Origin: Streptomyces spinosus | Lineage (GTDB): Bacteria; Actinomycetota; Actinomycetes; Streptomycetales; Streptomycetaceae | DNA: 64,000 bases | Assembly: GCF_020400655.1 (NCBI RefSeq) | Contig: NZ_JAINRC010000006.1 | Span: 1-64,000, forward strand | Direction: 5' to 3' | Shown: positions 9,691 through 17,837 of the stretch, in pieces | How positions within the stretch are numbered: the stretch's first letter is position 1 | Layout: each line of letters opens with the position of its first letter | Translations under genes and position numbers: made by a program | The notes under the pieces: generated by a model | Seen by the model: the letters and a program-made list of their open reading frames with translations, nothing else | The model's database searches: none | What the model was told of the DNA's origin: nothing

Positions 9691-11262
9691 TCAGTGGCCC
9701 GGGCCGCTCCTCCAGCGGTAGGTGGCGAAGGAGTCCGCCGGGACCGTCACCACGAACGACGTGCCGGCGACGGTGACGCGGACCTTGCCGTCGGTGTGGG
9801 TGCTGTTGCCGAGGACCGCGACGAAGGAGCCGTCCTTCTTGCGGTAGACGACGTTGCCGATGCCGTGCTCGGCGGCGCTGGATTCCAGGCGTACGTCGCC
9901 GGGCGAGAGGTACTTGGCGAACTGCCCGATCGGGTAGAGCTCGTCGCGGACGGAGAAGTCGCGCGTGGCCGTGTTCACCGTCACCAGCCGGTCCCGCCAC
10001 TTGGTGGTGGCCGCGACCTGGTTCCAGTCGATGTCGTTGTCCCGGGCGGGTGTCCAGTGCAGCGTGCCGCCGTCCTGGTCGGTGGTCTGGGCCCACAGGA
10101 TGTAGGAACCGGCGTCGAGGCGGAAGTCGTCGAGGATGGTCGAGGGCGACAGGTCGCTGGTCTCCGTGAGCTGGACCGGCTTGCCCGTCTGCTCGTAGGC
10201 GTCGCGCATCACGCGCGGGTCCCCCCAGTAGGGGTGGAAGGCGATGGCGTCGGCCGCCTCGCGGACCTGCGCGCCGGTCACCAAGCCGTCGGGGGCGTCG
10301 TCGAAGATGCGGTGGTAGTTCTTGGTCGCCTCGCTGTTGGGGTCGCGCCAGTCCCAGAAGTTGAAGTCGTGCACGTACAGTCCGGTGTTCAGCCGCGCGG
10401 CCCGGAACTCCCGCTTGATCGCCAGGGCCAGCTTCTGCTGCTGGGCGACGCTGATGTCCATCGCCGGGTAGACGACGTCCATGCCCGGCTCGTTCAGCAG
10501 GGTCAGGGCGTCGACCCGGATGCCGTGCCGGGCGTACGCCTGGACGAACTTGACGTAGTACCGGGCGAAGACGTCGATGCAGTCGTCCCGCAACTTGCCG
10601 ACCTGGTAGTACTCCGTGCTGCTCCCGGGCTTGAGCGCGACCTGCCCGGTGAACCGGTTGTTCGTCTTCATCCACGCCGGTGCGCTCCACGCGGACGCGA
10701 AGAAGGTGGCGTGGGGGTTGTAGCGCTGGATGAGCTTGACCGTGTCGACGATGTGCAGGTCGATGTCCCGCCGGATGGAGAAGTGCTTCAGCCCGAAGTC
10801 GTCGGTGACGCCGGCGGGCAGGTCGTCCTCCGACCAGAACGGCAGGTGCTCGATGAGGTCGGGGCTGCCGATCGTCAGCCGGAACCGGTCCAGGCCCGCG
10901 CCGTGCACGGGGTCGACGAGCAGCCGGACGGCCTTCTCCCGCTCGGCGGGGGTGAGCTTCCACAGGTTGGACACGCTCGTCTCGTCCAGGGAGAAGCCCA
11001 CGCCCGCGTACTGCTGCCGGACGGCCTTCGGGTCCGCCACGACGGTGGCGTCGACCGGGCCGCCGGGGTCGGTGCCGGTCCTGACCTCCGGCAGTGGGAC
11101 CCAGGCCCGCGCGGCGCCGGTGGAGTAGGTGCCGGTCACGATCCGGCCGTGGCCGGGCGGCCCGCCCGCGGCTCGGTCGGCGTGCGCGGCCGGGCCCGCG
11201 CCGACCAGCGCGGACACGGTGATGGTCGCGACGGCCGCTAGTGCGGTGAGATGACGTCCCAC
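9691..11262 (-). CDS. secreted glycoside hydrolase family 30
   Basis: 523 residues. The GTG at 11262 has AGGGAG 5 nt upstream and opens a signal peptide (GRHLTALAAVATITVSALVG, cleavage near AHA-D). The mature enzyme is a GH30 (beta/alpha)8 barrel with a beta-sandwich side domain. The acid/base glutamate is E258 in LLNEPG and the nucleophile is E367 in LTETSD. The conserved YAGVGFSLDETS and FASAWSAPAWMKTN segments are also present. GH30 members are glucosylceramidases, beta-1,6-glucanases or related; the specificity is not readable here. It follows murQ on the same strand after a 131-bp gap with its own possible promoter, so a link with cell-wall sugar use is an inference from position. Confidence 0.88.
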   Translation of the reverse strand: MGRHLTALAAVATITVSALVGAGPAAHADRAAGGPPGHGRIVTGTYSTGAARAWVPLPEVRTGTDPGGPVDATVVADPKAVRQQYAGVGFSLDETSVSNLWKLTPAEREKAVRLLVDPVHGAGLDRFRLTIGSPDLIEHLPFWSEDDLPAGVTDDFGLKHFSIRRDIDLHIVDTVKLIQRYNPHATFFASAWSAPAWMKTNNRFTGQVALKPGSSTEYYQVGKLRDDCIDVFARYYVKFVQAYARHGIRVDALTLLNEPGMDVVYPAMDISVAQQQKLALAIKREFRAARLNTGLYVHDFNFWDWRDPNSEATKNYHRIFDDAPDGLVTGAQVREAADAIAFHPYWGDPRVMRDAYEQTGKPVQLTETSDLSPSTILDDFRLDAGSYILWAQTTDQDGGTLHWTPARDNDIDWNQVAATTKWRDRLVTVNTATRDFSVRDELYPIGQFAKYLSPGDVRLESSAAEHGIGNVVYRKKDGSFVAVLGNSTHTDGKVRVTVAGTSFVVTVPADSFATYRWRSGPGH

Positions 11263-11334
11263 GCCTGCTCCCTGGGCTCCGGGGGTCTCGGGGGCCGGCG
11301 CCACACGTGTGCCGACGGCGCGCGACCGCTCCGG

Positions 11335-11363
11335 ATCCAAGCAATTCCGCGAGGTTAAGTCAA
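11335..11363 (-). promoter_or_regulatory. candidate promoter of the GH30 gene
   Basis: On the minus strand TTGACT (11363-11358) is followed after 17 bp by TTGGAT (11340-11335). This would place a transcription start about 66 nt before the GTG at 11262. The -35 matches well and the -10 only moderately. Confidence 0.4.
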
Positions 11364-11393
11364 GGTTTGAAGTAAGGCTGGTATGAAGGGTGT

Positions 11394-12290
11394 TCAGTCC
11401 TGACCCACGGCCGTCCGGGTGTCGCCGCCGGACTTCTCCAGGCGCCGGGCGGCCTCCTCGGCGGTGCAGTGCGCGAGCAGCATGACGATGGCGGTCTTGG
11501 CGTGTCCGCCCGCCGCCCGCAGTGCCCCGGCGGCGGCCTCGGCGTCCGCGCCGGTCGCCTGGACGACCATGCGGCGGGCCCGGTCGAGCAGCTTCTCGTT
11601 GCTGGCCCGGACGTCGACCATCAGGTTCCCGTAGACCTTGCCCAGGCGGACCATGGAGGCGGTGGAGAGCATGTTGCAGACCATCTTCTCGGCGGTGCCG
11701 CCCTTCAGCCGGGTCGACCCGGTGAGGATCTCGGGCCCGGTGGGAACCTCGATGGGGATGTCGGCGTAGCGGCTGATCACCGCGTCGCGGTTGCAGGCGA
11801 CCGAGACCGTCGTCGCGCCCTTGGCGGCGGCGTGCTTCAGACCGCCGACGACGTAGGGGGTACGGCCGCTGGCGGCGAGCCCGACGACCGTGTCGCGGTC
11901 GTCCACGCCGATCCCTTCGAGGTCGGCGGCGGCCCGCTCGGGTTCGTCCTCGGCACCCTCCACCGCGACGACGAAGGCGCCGGGACCGCCGGAGAGCAGC
12001 CCCACCACCTGTTCCGGCGCGGTGCCGAACGTCGGGGGACACTCCACGGCGTCGAGCAGTCCGATCCGGCCGCTGGTGCCGGCGCCCAGGTAGATGAGCC
12101 GCCCGCCCCGGCGCAGGGACGCGGTGATCGCCTCGACGGCGGTGCCGATCTCCGTGAGGGCGCCGCGCACCGCGAGGGCGACGGTCTGGTCCTCGTCGTT
12201 CATGACCGACAGCAGTTCGCCGACCGGCATCCGGTCGAGGTCGGCGGTCCGCTCGTTACGGGTCTCGGTGCCGAGAGTGCTGAGGTCCAC
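11394..12290 (-). CDS. murQ: N-acetylmuramic acid 6-phosphate etherase
   Basis: 298 residues, the usual MurQ length. It cleaves the lactyl ether of MurNAc-6-phosphate to give GlcNAc-6-phosphate and D-lactate in the cytoplasm. SIS-domain signatures are visible: the phosphosugar loop GAGTSGRIG near residue 65, LDAVECPPTFG, and GLAASGRTPYVVGGL. The late-family block STRLKGGTAEKMVCNMLSTASM is intact. The GTG at 12290 is preceded by AAAGGA about 9 nt upstream; the longer frame to 12740 only translates the C-rich repeats. The flanking RpiR regulator, AnmK, sugar kinase and D-lactate dehydrogenase make a complete muramic-acid pathway. Confidence 0.95.
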   Translation of the reverse strand: MDLSTLGTETRNERTADLDRMPVGELLSVMNDEDQTVALAVRGALTEIGTAVEAITASLRRGGRLIYLGAGTSGRIGLLDAVECPPTFGTAPEQVVGLLSGGPGAFVVAVEGAEDEPERAAADLEGIGVDDRDTVVGLAASGRTPYVVGGLKHAAAKGATTVSVACNRDAVISRYADIPIEVPTGPEILTGSTRLKGGTAEKMVCNMLSTASMVRLGKVYGNLMVDVRASNEKLLDRARRMVVQATGADAEAAAGALRAAGGHAKTAIVMLLAHCTAEEAARRLEKSGGDTRTAVGQD

Positions 12291-12757
12291 GGCGGCTTTT
12301 CCTTTCCTGGGCGGTACGCAAGCGCTGGGACGGAGCGGGGGCTCCTGGTCGGAGCGGGGGCTCCTGGTCGGAGCGGGGGCTCCGGATCTGAGGGGGCCTC
12401 CGGGGGTGGAGCCGAAAGCTGGGGGCCGGGCTGCTGCTCGGAGCCGGGGGCTTCCGGGTACGAGCCGAAGGCTGAGGGGGTGGGGTCCGGGTCGAAGCCG
12501 GGGGCTCGGGAGGCGGAGGTTCGACGGCCGGGGATGGTCGGAGTCGGGGGCTCGGGGGGGCGAGGGCGGGAGGCTCGTCGGCGGGCGCTGGAGGTCGGAG
12601 TGGGAGGCACGGGGCCGGGGTGCGGGCTGGTGGCCGGGGTCGGAGGCTCGGGGCCGGGGTACGGGCCGGGGGTCAAAGTCGCAGGCTCGGGGCCGGGGTA
12701 CGGGCCGGGGGTCAAAGTCGGAGGCGATCCCGCGGAGCACCCCGCAGGGGCACGGCG
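12291..12757. repeat. C-rich (coding-strand) spacer with two tandem-repeat arrays
   Basis: 467 bp between rpiR and murQ. The first array is a 19-bp unit, about three copies around 12335-12395 (core GGAGCGGGGGCTCCTGGTC). The second has two exact-size 39-bp units at 12644-12682 and 12683-12721, differing at one base, then a partial third copy. The plus strand is strongly G-rich, so the transcript of this operon would be C-rich and G-poor for about 400 nt. Confidence 0.8.
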
Positions 12758-13702
12758 TCAGTCGCTCGGCTGCGCACGGCGTCCTGGATGCGGGGTGCTG
12801 CGGCGGCGGACCGCCTCGTAGGTCTCGTGGAGGGCCGCGGTCGCGGCGTCGTAGCTGCGCTGGGCGACGCCCACGAACAGGCAGTCGACGACGGCGAGCT
12901 GGGCGATGCGGCTGACGGTCGCGCCGGACCGGAAGGGCGTCTCGCGGGCACAGGTCGTCAGCACGAGGTCCGCGCTGCGGGCGAGCGCGGAGCGGGGGAC
13001 GTTGGTGAGGGCGATGGTGGTCGCGCCGCGCGCGGCGGCGGCCTGGAGCGGCTCGACGGTGTCCTCGGTCTCCCCGGAGTGGGATATCGCGAGGGCCACG
13101 TCGCCGGGTGAGAGCAGCGCCGTCGCGGTGAGGGCCGCGTGCCGGTCGGTCCAGATGAACGCCATGTGGCCGATGCGGTGCAGCTTCTGGTGCAGGTCCT
13201 GGCCGACGAAGGCACTCGCGCCGACGCCGAAGATGTCGATCCGCCGCGCTCCGGCCACGGCGTCCACCGCACGGCCCAGGACGTCGATGTCCAGTCCGGC
13301 CCCGGAGTCCTCCAGGGCCCGCACCTCGTTGTAGACGATCTTCTCGACGATCTCGCTCAGCGTGTCGGTGGCGCTGATGTCGGTGCTCGGCATCGGGCGC
13401 TCGCCGTCGAGGGCGTGTTCACGGGCGGCCGCGGCGGCGAGGGCGAGGCGCAGCTGGGGGTAGTTGGTGATGCCTATCGTCCGGCAGAAGCGCATGACCG
13501 TGGCCACGGAGGTGTCCGCCCGCCGGCCGAGCGCGCTGATGGACAGCTCCGACGCCTGTGCGGGATCGGCCAGGACGACGTCGGCCACCCGTCGTTCCGA
13601 CGGTGCCATGGCGGGCAGCTCGGCGCGGATGCGCGCCAGGGTCCCGGCGGGGGACTCGTCCGCCGGCCGGGCCGGGGTGCGGGGTGGTTTCTGGCCGGCC
13701 AT
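12758..13702 (-). CDS. RpiR-family regulator of amino-sugar use, MurR-like
   Basis: 314 residues. Residues about 20-100 are the RpiR helix-turn-helix domain (MAPSERRVADVVLADPAQASELSI style, then TSVATVMRFCRTIGI). Residues about 130-290 are a SIS sugar-phosphate-binding domain with GVGASAFVGQD and ISHSGETEDT. RpiR proteins such as MurR sense MurNAc-6-phosphate and repress murQ operons; here the ligand is probably MurNAc-6-P or GlcNAc-6-P. It is divergent from the kinase-symporter-anmK-dehydrogenase operon and upstream of murQ, so it can control both. The ATG at 13702 is followed by a disordered basic stretch (residues 1-18). Confidence 0.9.
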   Translation of the reverse strand: MAGQKPPRTPARPADESPAGTLARIRAELPAMAPSERRVADVVLADPAQASELSISALGRRADTSVATVMRFCRTIGITNYPQLRLALAAAAAREHALDGERPMPSTDISATDTLSEIVEKIVYNEVRALEDSGAGLDIDVLGRAVDAVAGARRIDIFGVGASAFVGQDLHQKLHRIGHMAFIWTDRHAALTATALLSPGDVALAISHSGETEDTVEPLQAAAARGATTIALTNVPRSALARSADLVLTTCARETPFRSGATVSRIAQLAVVDCLFVGVAQRSYDAATAALHETYEAVRRRSTPHPGRRAQPSD

Positions 13703-13745
13703 GGACCGCTGCCTCCTGGGTGAACGCCCGACTGGGTGGCGCCAC

Positions 13746-13835
13746 AGTAACCACGCCCGGCGAGGACGTCAAAAATTTACGGGACTCACTCGTTGAGGTT
13801 ACTTATTGACATCCAGAGCTTCGCCTTCTGATACT
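13746..13835 (+). promoter_or_regulatory. promoter and inverted repeat for the MurNAc operon
   Basis: TTGACA at 13806-13811 and GATACT at 13830-13835, 18 bp apart, make a good vegetative promoter with its start near 13842. An inverted repeat AGTAACC (13746-13752) / GGTTACT (13797-13803) ends against the -35. An AT-rich dyad GTCAAAAATTTAC lies between the arms. This is a plausible binding region for the RpiR protein encoded divergently. Confidence 0.6.
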
Positions 13836-13924
13836 CGCTGCACCGCGATCCGCGCCGGCCACCGGCCTCCCGGCCACTGGTGACCGCTCGACGTGACGGA
13901 TCCCTGGACACGAAGGCGTGCCGC

Positions 13925-14926
13925 ATGACAGCAGCAGTCGCGGTGGACCTGGGCAAGACCGGCTGCCGTGCCGTGCTGTGGGACGGCGCCGGCCCCGCCC
14001 GGGAGGTCCACGAGGTGCCCGGCGCCCCCGGGCTCGCCACCGAGGACGGGGTGACGACGGCTCGCGCCGCCGTGCTCGCCGCCGTCCGGCCCCTCCTGGC
14101 CCGGGAGCCGTCCGTCCGGCCGTCGGCCGTCTGCGTGGGCGCGGCGGGAGCCGCCGCCGCACCGGACGCGGCCCGTGCCCTGGCCGGCCTGCTCCTGGCC
14201 GACCTGTCCGCCGATGAGGTGGCCGTGACCAGCGACGCGGTCACCGCCCACGTCGGCGCCCTGGGCGGCCGTACCGGCGTGGTGCTCGCGATCGGCACCG
14301 GCGCGGTGGCCATCGGCATCGGGGACGACGGCGCGTACGCCCGTGTCGACGGCTGGGGTCCCTGGCTCGGCGACGAGGGCAGCGGCGCCTGGATCGGCGC
14401 CGCCGGGCTGCGGGCCGCGCTGCGCGCCCACGACGGACGCGGTCCGGACACCGCGCTGCTGGCCGCCGCGACCGAGCGCTTCGGCGACCCCGACCGGCTG
14501 CCGTCGGCCCTGGGCCGTGACGGCAACCCCGCCCGTACCGCCGCCTCCTTCGCACCGGACGTCGCGCGCACGGCCGCGGCGGGTGACCCCGCGGCCTCGG
14601 CGATCGTCCGGGACGCCGCCACCGCGCTCGGCGAGGCCGTGCTCGCCGCGGCCCGCCGGATCGGCGGCGAGCACGGCCTCGACGTCGCCGTCACCGGCGG
14701 GCTCACCGGCCTCGGCGAACCGCTGCTCGGGCCGCTGCGCTCGGCGCTCGCCGGCTCCCCGCGCCCCCTGCGGCCGCGACGCCCGCTCGGCGACCCGCTG
14801 GACGGCGCGCGCCTGCTGGCCCTGGACGCCCGCGGGCCGCACGAACCCCATGTCGTCCGCGTCCGGCGGACGGCCCCCCTCCCCCCTGTCCCCACCCCGC
14901 CGGTCTCCCCGCCGGCCGTTGCTTAG
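13925..14926 (+). CDS. BadF/BadG-type amino-sugar kinase (GlcNAc/MurNAc kinase)
   Basis: 333 residues. Actin-fold ATPase of the BadF/BadG/BcrA family to which N-acetylglucosamine kinases belong. The phosphate-1 loop VAVDLGKTGCRAVLWDG is near residue 5, the phosphate-2 loop VLAIGTGAVAIG near 120, and the adenosine loop VAVTGGLTGLG near 255. The conserved WGPWLGDEGSGAWIG is diagnostic for sugar kinases of this group. Related MurK phosphorylates both MurNAc and GlcNAc at O6, which would feed MurQ. The ATG at 13925 follows GAAGG. It is first gene of a four-gene operon; its TAG overlaps the ribosome-binding site of the symporter. Cytoplasmic. Confidence 0.85.
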   Translation: MTAAVAVDLGKTGCRAVLWDGAGPAREVHEVPGAPGLATEDGVTTARAAVLAAVRPLLAREPSVRPSAVCVGAAGAAAAPDAARALAGLLLADLSADEVAVTSDAVTAHVGALGGRTGVVLAIGTGAVAIGIGDDGAYARVDGWGPWLGDEGSGAWIGAAGLRAALRAHDGRGPDTALLAAATERFGDPDRLPSALGRDGNPARTAASFAPDVARTAAAGDPAASAIVRDAATALGEAVLAAARRIGGEHGLDVAVTGGLTGLGEPLLGPLRSALAGSPRPLRPRRPLGDPLDGARLLALDARGPHEPHVVRVRRTAPLPPVPTPPVSPPAVA

Positions 14927-14934
14927 GAGAGAGC

Positions 14935-16506
14935 GTGCGCCAACTCGACCTCGTGGTGATCGTCGTCTATCTGGTGGCGATCGCCGTGATCGGACTGCGC
15001 CTGGCCGGCCGGCAGAAGACGGCGAAGGACTACTTCGTCGGCGAGGGCAGCATGCCGTGGTGGACGGTCTCGTTCTCCGTGGTGGCCACCGAGACCAGCG
15101 TGCTCACCGTCATCAGCGTGCCCGGCGGCGCCTACAGCGGGCAGGGTTTCGGCAACGTCGAACTGGCCCTCGGCTACGTCATCGGCCGCGTCGTCGTGGC
15201 CACCGTGCTCATCCCCCTGTACAAGCGGGGCGGCTTCGTCAGCGCCTACCAGTACCTCGGGACCAGGTTCGGGCTGAAACTGCAGGGCCTGGCGTCGGTC
15301 ACCTTCGTCTTCACCCGCCTGCTCGCCGAGGGCGTGCGGCTGTTCGCCTCCGCCATCCCCATCAAGCTGCTGCTCGACGAGTTCGGGGTGCACGCGGGCT
15401 ACCGCCTCATCATCATCGTGCTCACCGTGATCACCGTCGTCTACACCTACCTCGGCGGCATCAAGGCGGTCATCTGGACCGACGCCATCCAGATGGGCCT
15501 CTACCTGGGCGGTGCGGTCCTCGCCATCGCCGTGCTGTCCGGGCACGTCGGCGGCGCAGGCTTCTCGCGCGCCCTGCACGCGGGCGAGTTCAGGCTGTTC
15601 GACACCGACTTCACCCTCGCGCACGTCCTGACCAGCCCGTTCGCTCTGCCCACCGCGATCGTCGGCGGCGCGATCTTCGCCATGGCCAGCCACGGCTCCG
15701 ACCAGCTCATCGTCCAGCGCATCCTGGCCACCCGCTCCCTGCGCGACGGCCAGAAGGCGATGATCGCCTCCGGCGTCTTCGTCACCCTCCAGTTCGCGGC
15801 GTTCTCCCTCGTGGGCGCGCTGCTGTGGTCGTACAACGACGGCAAGAGCTTCAAGGAGCTGGGCCTGAACAGCTCCGACAACCTGTACCCGAACTTCATC
15901 CTGCACGGCCTGCCCGTGGTGGTCTCCGGCCTGCTCGTGGCCGGCATCCTCGGCGCCGCCATGGGCTCGCTGTCCTCGGCGCTGAACTCCATGTCGAACT
16001 CGACGGTCGCCGACATCATCCACAGCTTCTTCCGCACGACGCCGTCCGAGGCGTCCCTGCTGAAGCTCGCCCGGGTGATGACGCTGGTGTGGGCGGCGCT
16101 GATGGCGGTCTTCGCCTGCGCGTTCAGCACCAGCACGGGCAACGTCTACCTGACCGGTCTGACCATCGCCGGCTACACCTACGGCGCCCTGCTCGGCGCG
16201 TTCCTGCTCGGCCGGATCGTACGGCGCGCGGGCGAGGCAGACTCCGTGGTGGCGTTCCTGGTGACGGTCGGCTTGATGACGTACGTCGTGCGCGAGGTGA
16301 AGATCGACGTGACCGTGGGCGGCGCCACCGTGCCGACGGCCATCGCCGCGCAGTGGCTGGTCCCGATCGGCGTGGTGGTCACCCTGGTCGTCGGCGGTCT
16401 GATGAGCTTGTTCCACCGCGCCCCCGAACCCGAGGCGGTCCGGCCGGCCGACGGCGAACCGGGCCCGGACGAGGGGCGGGTCACGGCGGCCGTCCACCAG
16501 GACTGA
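14935..16506 (+). CDS. sodium:solute symporter (SSS family)
   Basis: 523 residues with about 13 membrane helices. SSS family hallmarks: YFVGEGSMPWWTVSFSVVATETS near residue 35, the Na+-site helix with GGIKAVIWTDAIQ near 175, and GILGAAMGSLSSALNSMSNS near 340. It imports a solute with Na+; the family includes sialic-acid and sugar carriers. Placement between an amino-sugar kinase and anmK points to MurNAc, anhydro-MurNAc or a related sugar as substrate, which is inference. The GTG at 14935 has GGAGAG 3-4 nt upstream, 8 bp after the kinase stop. Confidence 0.9.
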   Translation: MRQLDLVVIVVYLVAIAVIGLRLAGRQKTAKDYFVGEGSMPWWTVSFSVVATETSVLTVISVPGGAYSGQGFGNVELALGYVIGRVVVATVLIPLYKRGGFVSAYQYLGTRFGLKLQGLASVTFVFTRLLAEGVRLFASAIPIKLLLDEFGVHAGYRLIIIVLTVITVVYTYLGGIKAVIWTDAIQMGLYLGGAVLAIAVLSGHVGGAGFSRALHAGEFRLFDTDFTLAHVLTSPFALPTAIVGGAIFAMASHGSDQLIVQRILATRSLRDGQKAMIASGVFVTLQFAAFSLVGALLWSYNDGKSFKELGLNSSDNLYPNFILHGLPVVVSGLLVAGILGAAMGSLSSALNSMSNSTVADIIHSFFRTTPSEASLLKLARVMTLVWAALMAVFACAFSTSTGNVYLTGLTIAGYTYGALLGAFLLGRIVRRAGEADSVVAFLVTVGLMTYVVREVKIDVTVGGATVPTAIAAQWLVPIGVVVTLVVGGLMSLFHRAPEPEAVRPADGEPGPDEGRVTAAVHQD

Positions 16507-16594
16507 GTACCGGTGCGGCCGGGGGACGTGGCGGCCCGCCCCCCGGCCGGCGACCGAGGACCGCACCCACTCCCCCTTCCCGGAGGCACGCACC

Positions 16595-17821
16595 ATGTCC
16601 CAGTCGCAGCGCACTCCGTCCGCCGAGCGGACGGGGGGCGGTCCAGAAGGCGCCATGCGGGTGATCGGGCTGATGTCCGGCACGTCGTACGACGCCATCG
16701 AGGCAGCCGCCGCCGACCTCACCCTGGACGGCGACACCCTGCTCCTGCGCCCCCTCGGCCACCTCTCCGTGCCCTATCCAGAGGAGCTGCGCGCCCTGAT
16801 CGCCGCCACGCTGCCGCCGGCCGCCACGACCACGCAGGCCGTCTGCGCGCTGGACAGCGGCATCGGGCAGGCCTTCGCGGGAGCGGCGGCGCGTGCCCTG
16901 CGGGAGCTGTGCGCGGGGACGGCGGACCTGGTGGTCTCGCACGGCCAGACCCTGTACCACTGGGTGGAGGACGGCGTCGTGCGCGGCACCCTGCAACTCG
17001 GCCAGCCGGCCTGGATCGCAGAGGAGACCGGGCTGCCCGTCGTCTCCGACCTGCGCAGCAGGGACGTCGCCGCCGGCGGCCAGGGCGCCCCGCTGGTCGG
17101 CCTGCCCGACACCCTGCTGCTGCGCGCCCTGCCCGGCACCCCGGCGGCGCTGAACCTCGGCGGCATCGCCAACGTCACCGTCCTCGCGCCCGGCGCCGAA
17201 CCGCTGGCCTTCGACACCGGCCCCGCCAACGCCCTGCTCGACGCGGCCGTACGGCACTTCACCGGCGACGGCGCCGCCTACGACGCGGACGGACGCCGGG
17301 CAGCCGCCGGAACCGTCAGCCCCGGACTCCTGCGCCTGCTGCTGGCGGACCCCTACTACCGCAGGCCCGCGCCGAAGACCACCGGCAAGGAGCACTTCCA
17401 CCTGCCGTACCTGCTGCGGGCGCTCGACGCCGTACCGACCCCCGCCACCGACGACGTGCTGGCCACGCTGGCCCGGCTGACCGCCGTGACCGTGGCCGAC
17501 GCCTGCCGGGCCCACGGGGTCACCCAGCTCGTCGCCTCCGGCGGCGGCACCCGCAACCCGGTGCTGATGCGCATGATCGGCGAGGAGCTGCCCGGCGTGC
17601 CGGTGCGCCGCAGCGACGACCTCGGGCTGCCCTCCGACGCCAAGGAGGCCCTGGCCTTCGCCGTCCTGGGCTTCCTCACCGTCCACGGCCTGCCCGGCAC
17701 GCACCCCTCCGCCACCGGCGCCGCCAGGGCCACGCTGCTCGGCAGCATCACCCCCGGCCTGGCGCCGCTGCGCCTGCCCGCACCCGCCGCACGGCCGCCG
17801 CACCTGCTGCGGATCGTCTGA
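16595..17821 (+). CDS. anmK: anhydro-N-acetylmuramic acid kinase
   Basis: 408 residues (family about 370-390). It opens 1,6-anhydro-MurNAc and phosphorylates it to MurNAc-6-phosphate, the MurQ substrate. Visible motifs: ATP loop GLMSGTSYDAIEA near residue 25, VVSHGQTLYHW near 112, LNLGGIANVT and FDTGPANALLD near 190-215 (catalytic Asp region), and VASGGGTRNPVL near 315. The ATG at 16595 follows GGAGG with 8 nt spacing; the first 20 residues are a nonconserved tail, and an internal ATG (MRVIGLMSGTS) could also serve. Third gene of the operon, 16 bp before the dehydrogenase. Confidence 0.95.
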   Translation: MSQSQRTPSAERTGGGPEGAMRVIGLMSGTSYDAIEAAAADLTLDGDTLLLRPLGHLSVPYPEELRALIAATLPPAATTTQAVCALDSGIGQAFAGAAARALRELCAGTADLVVSHGQTLYHWVEDGVVRGTLQLGQPAWIAEETGLPVVSDLRSRDVAAGGQGAPLVGLPDTLLLRALPGTPAALNLGGIANVTVLAPGAEPLAFDTGPANALLDAAVRHFTGDGAAYDADGRRAAAGTVSPGLLRLLLADPYYRRPAPKTTGKEHFHLPYLLRALDAVPTPATDDVLATLARLTAVTVADACRAHGVTQLVASGGGTRNPVLMRMIGEELPGVPVRRSDDLGLPSDAKEALAFAVLGFLTVHGLPGTHPSATGAARATLLGSITPGLAPLRLPAPAARPPHLLRIV

Positions 17822-17837
17822 TCCCACCCGAGGACCC

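Noticed and set aside
11394..12740. MurQ with a 150-residue N-terminal extension of 13-residue repeats
   Set aside because: The extension is translation of C-rich tandem DNA repeats; MurQ homologues start at the GTG 12290, which has a ribosome-binding site.
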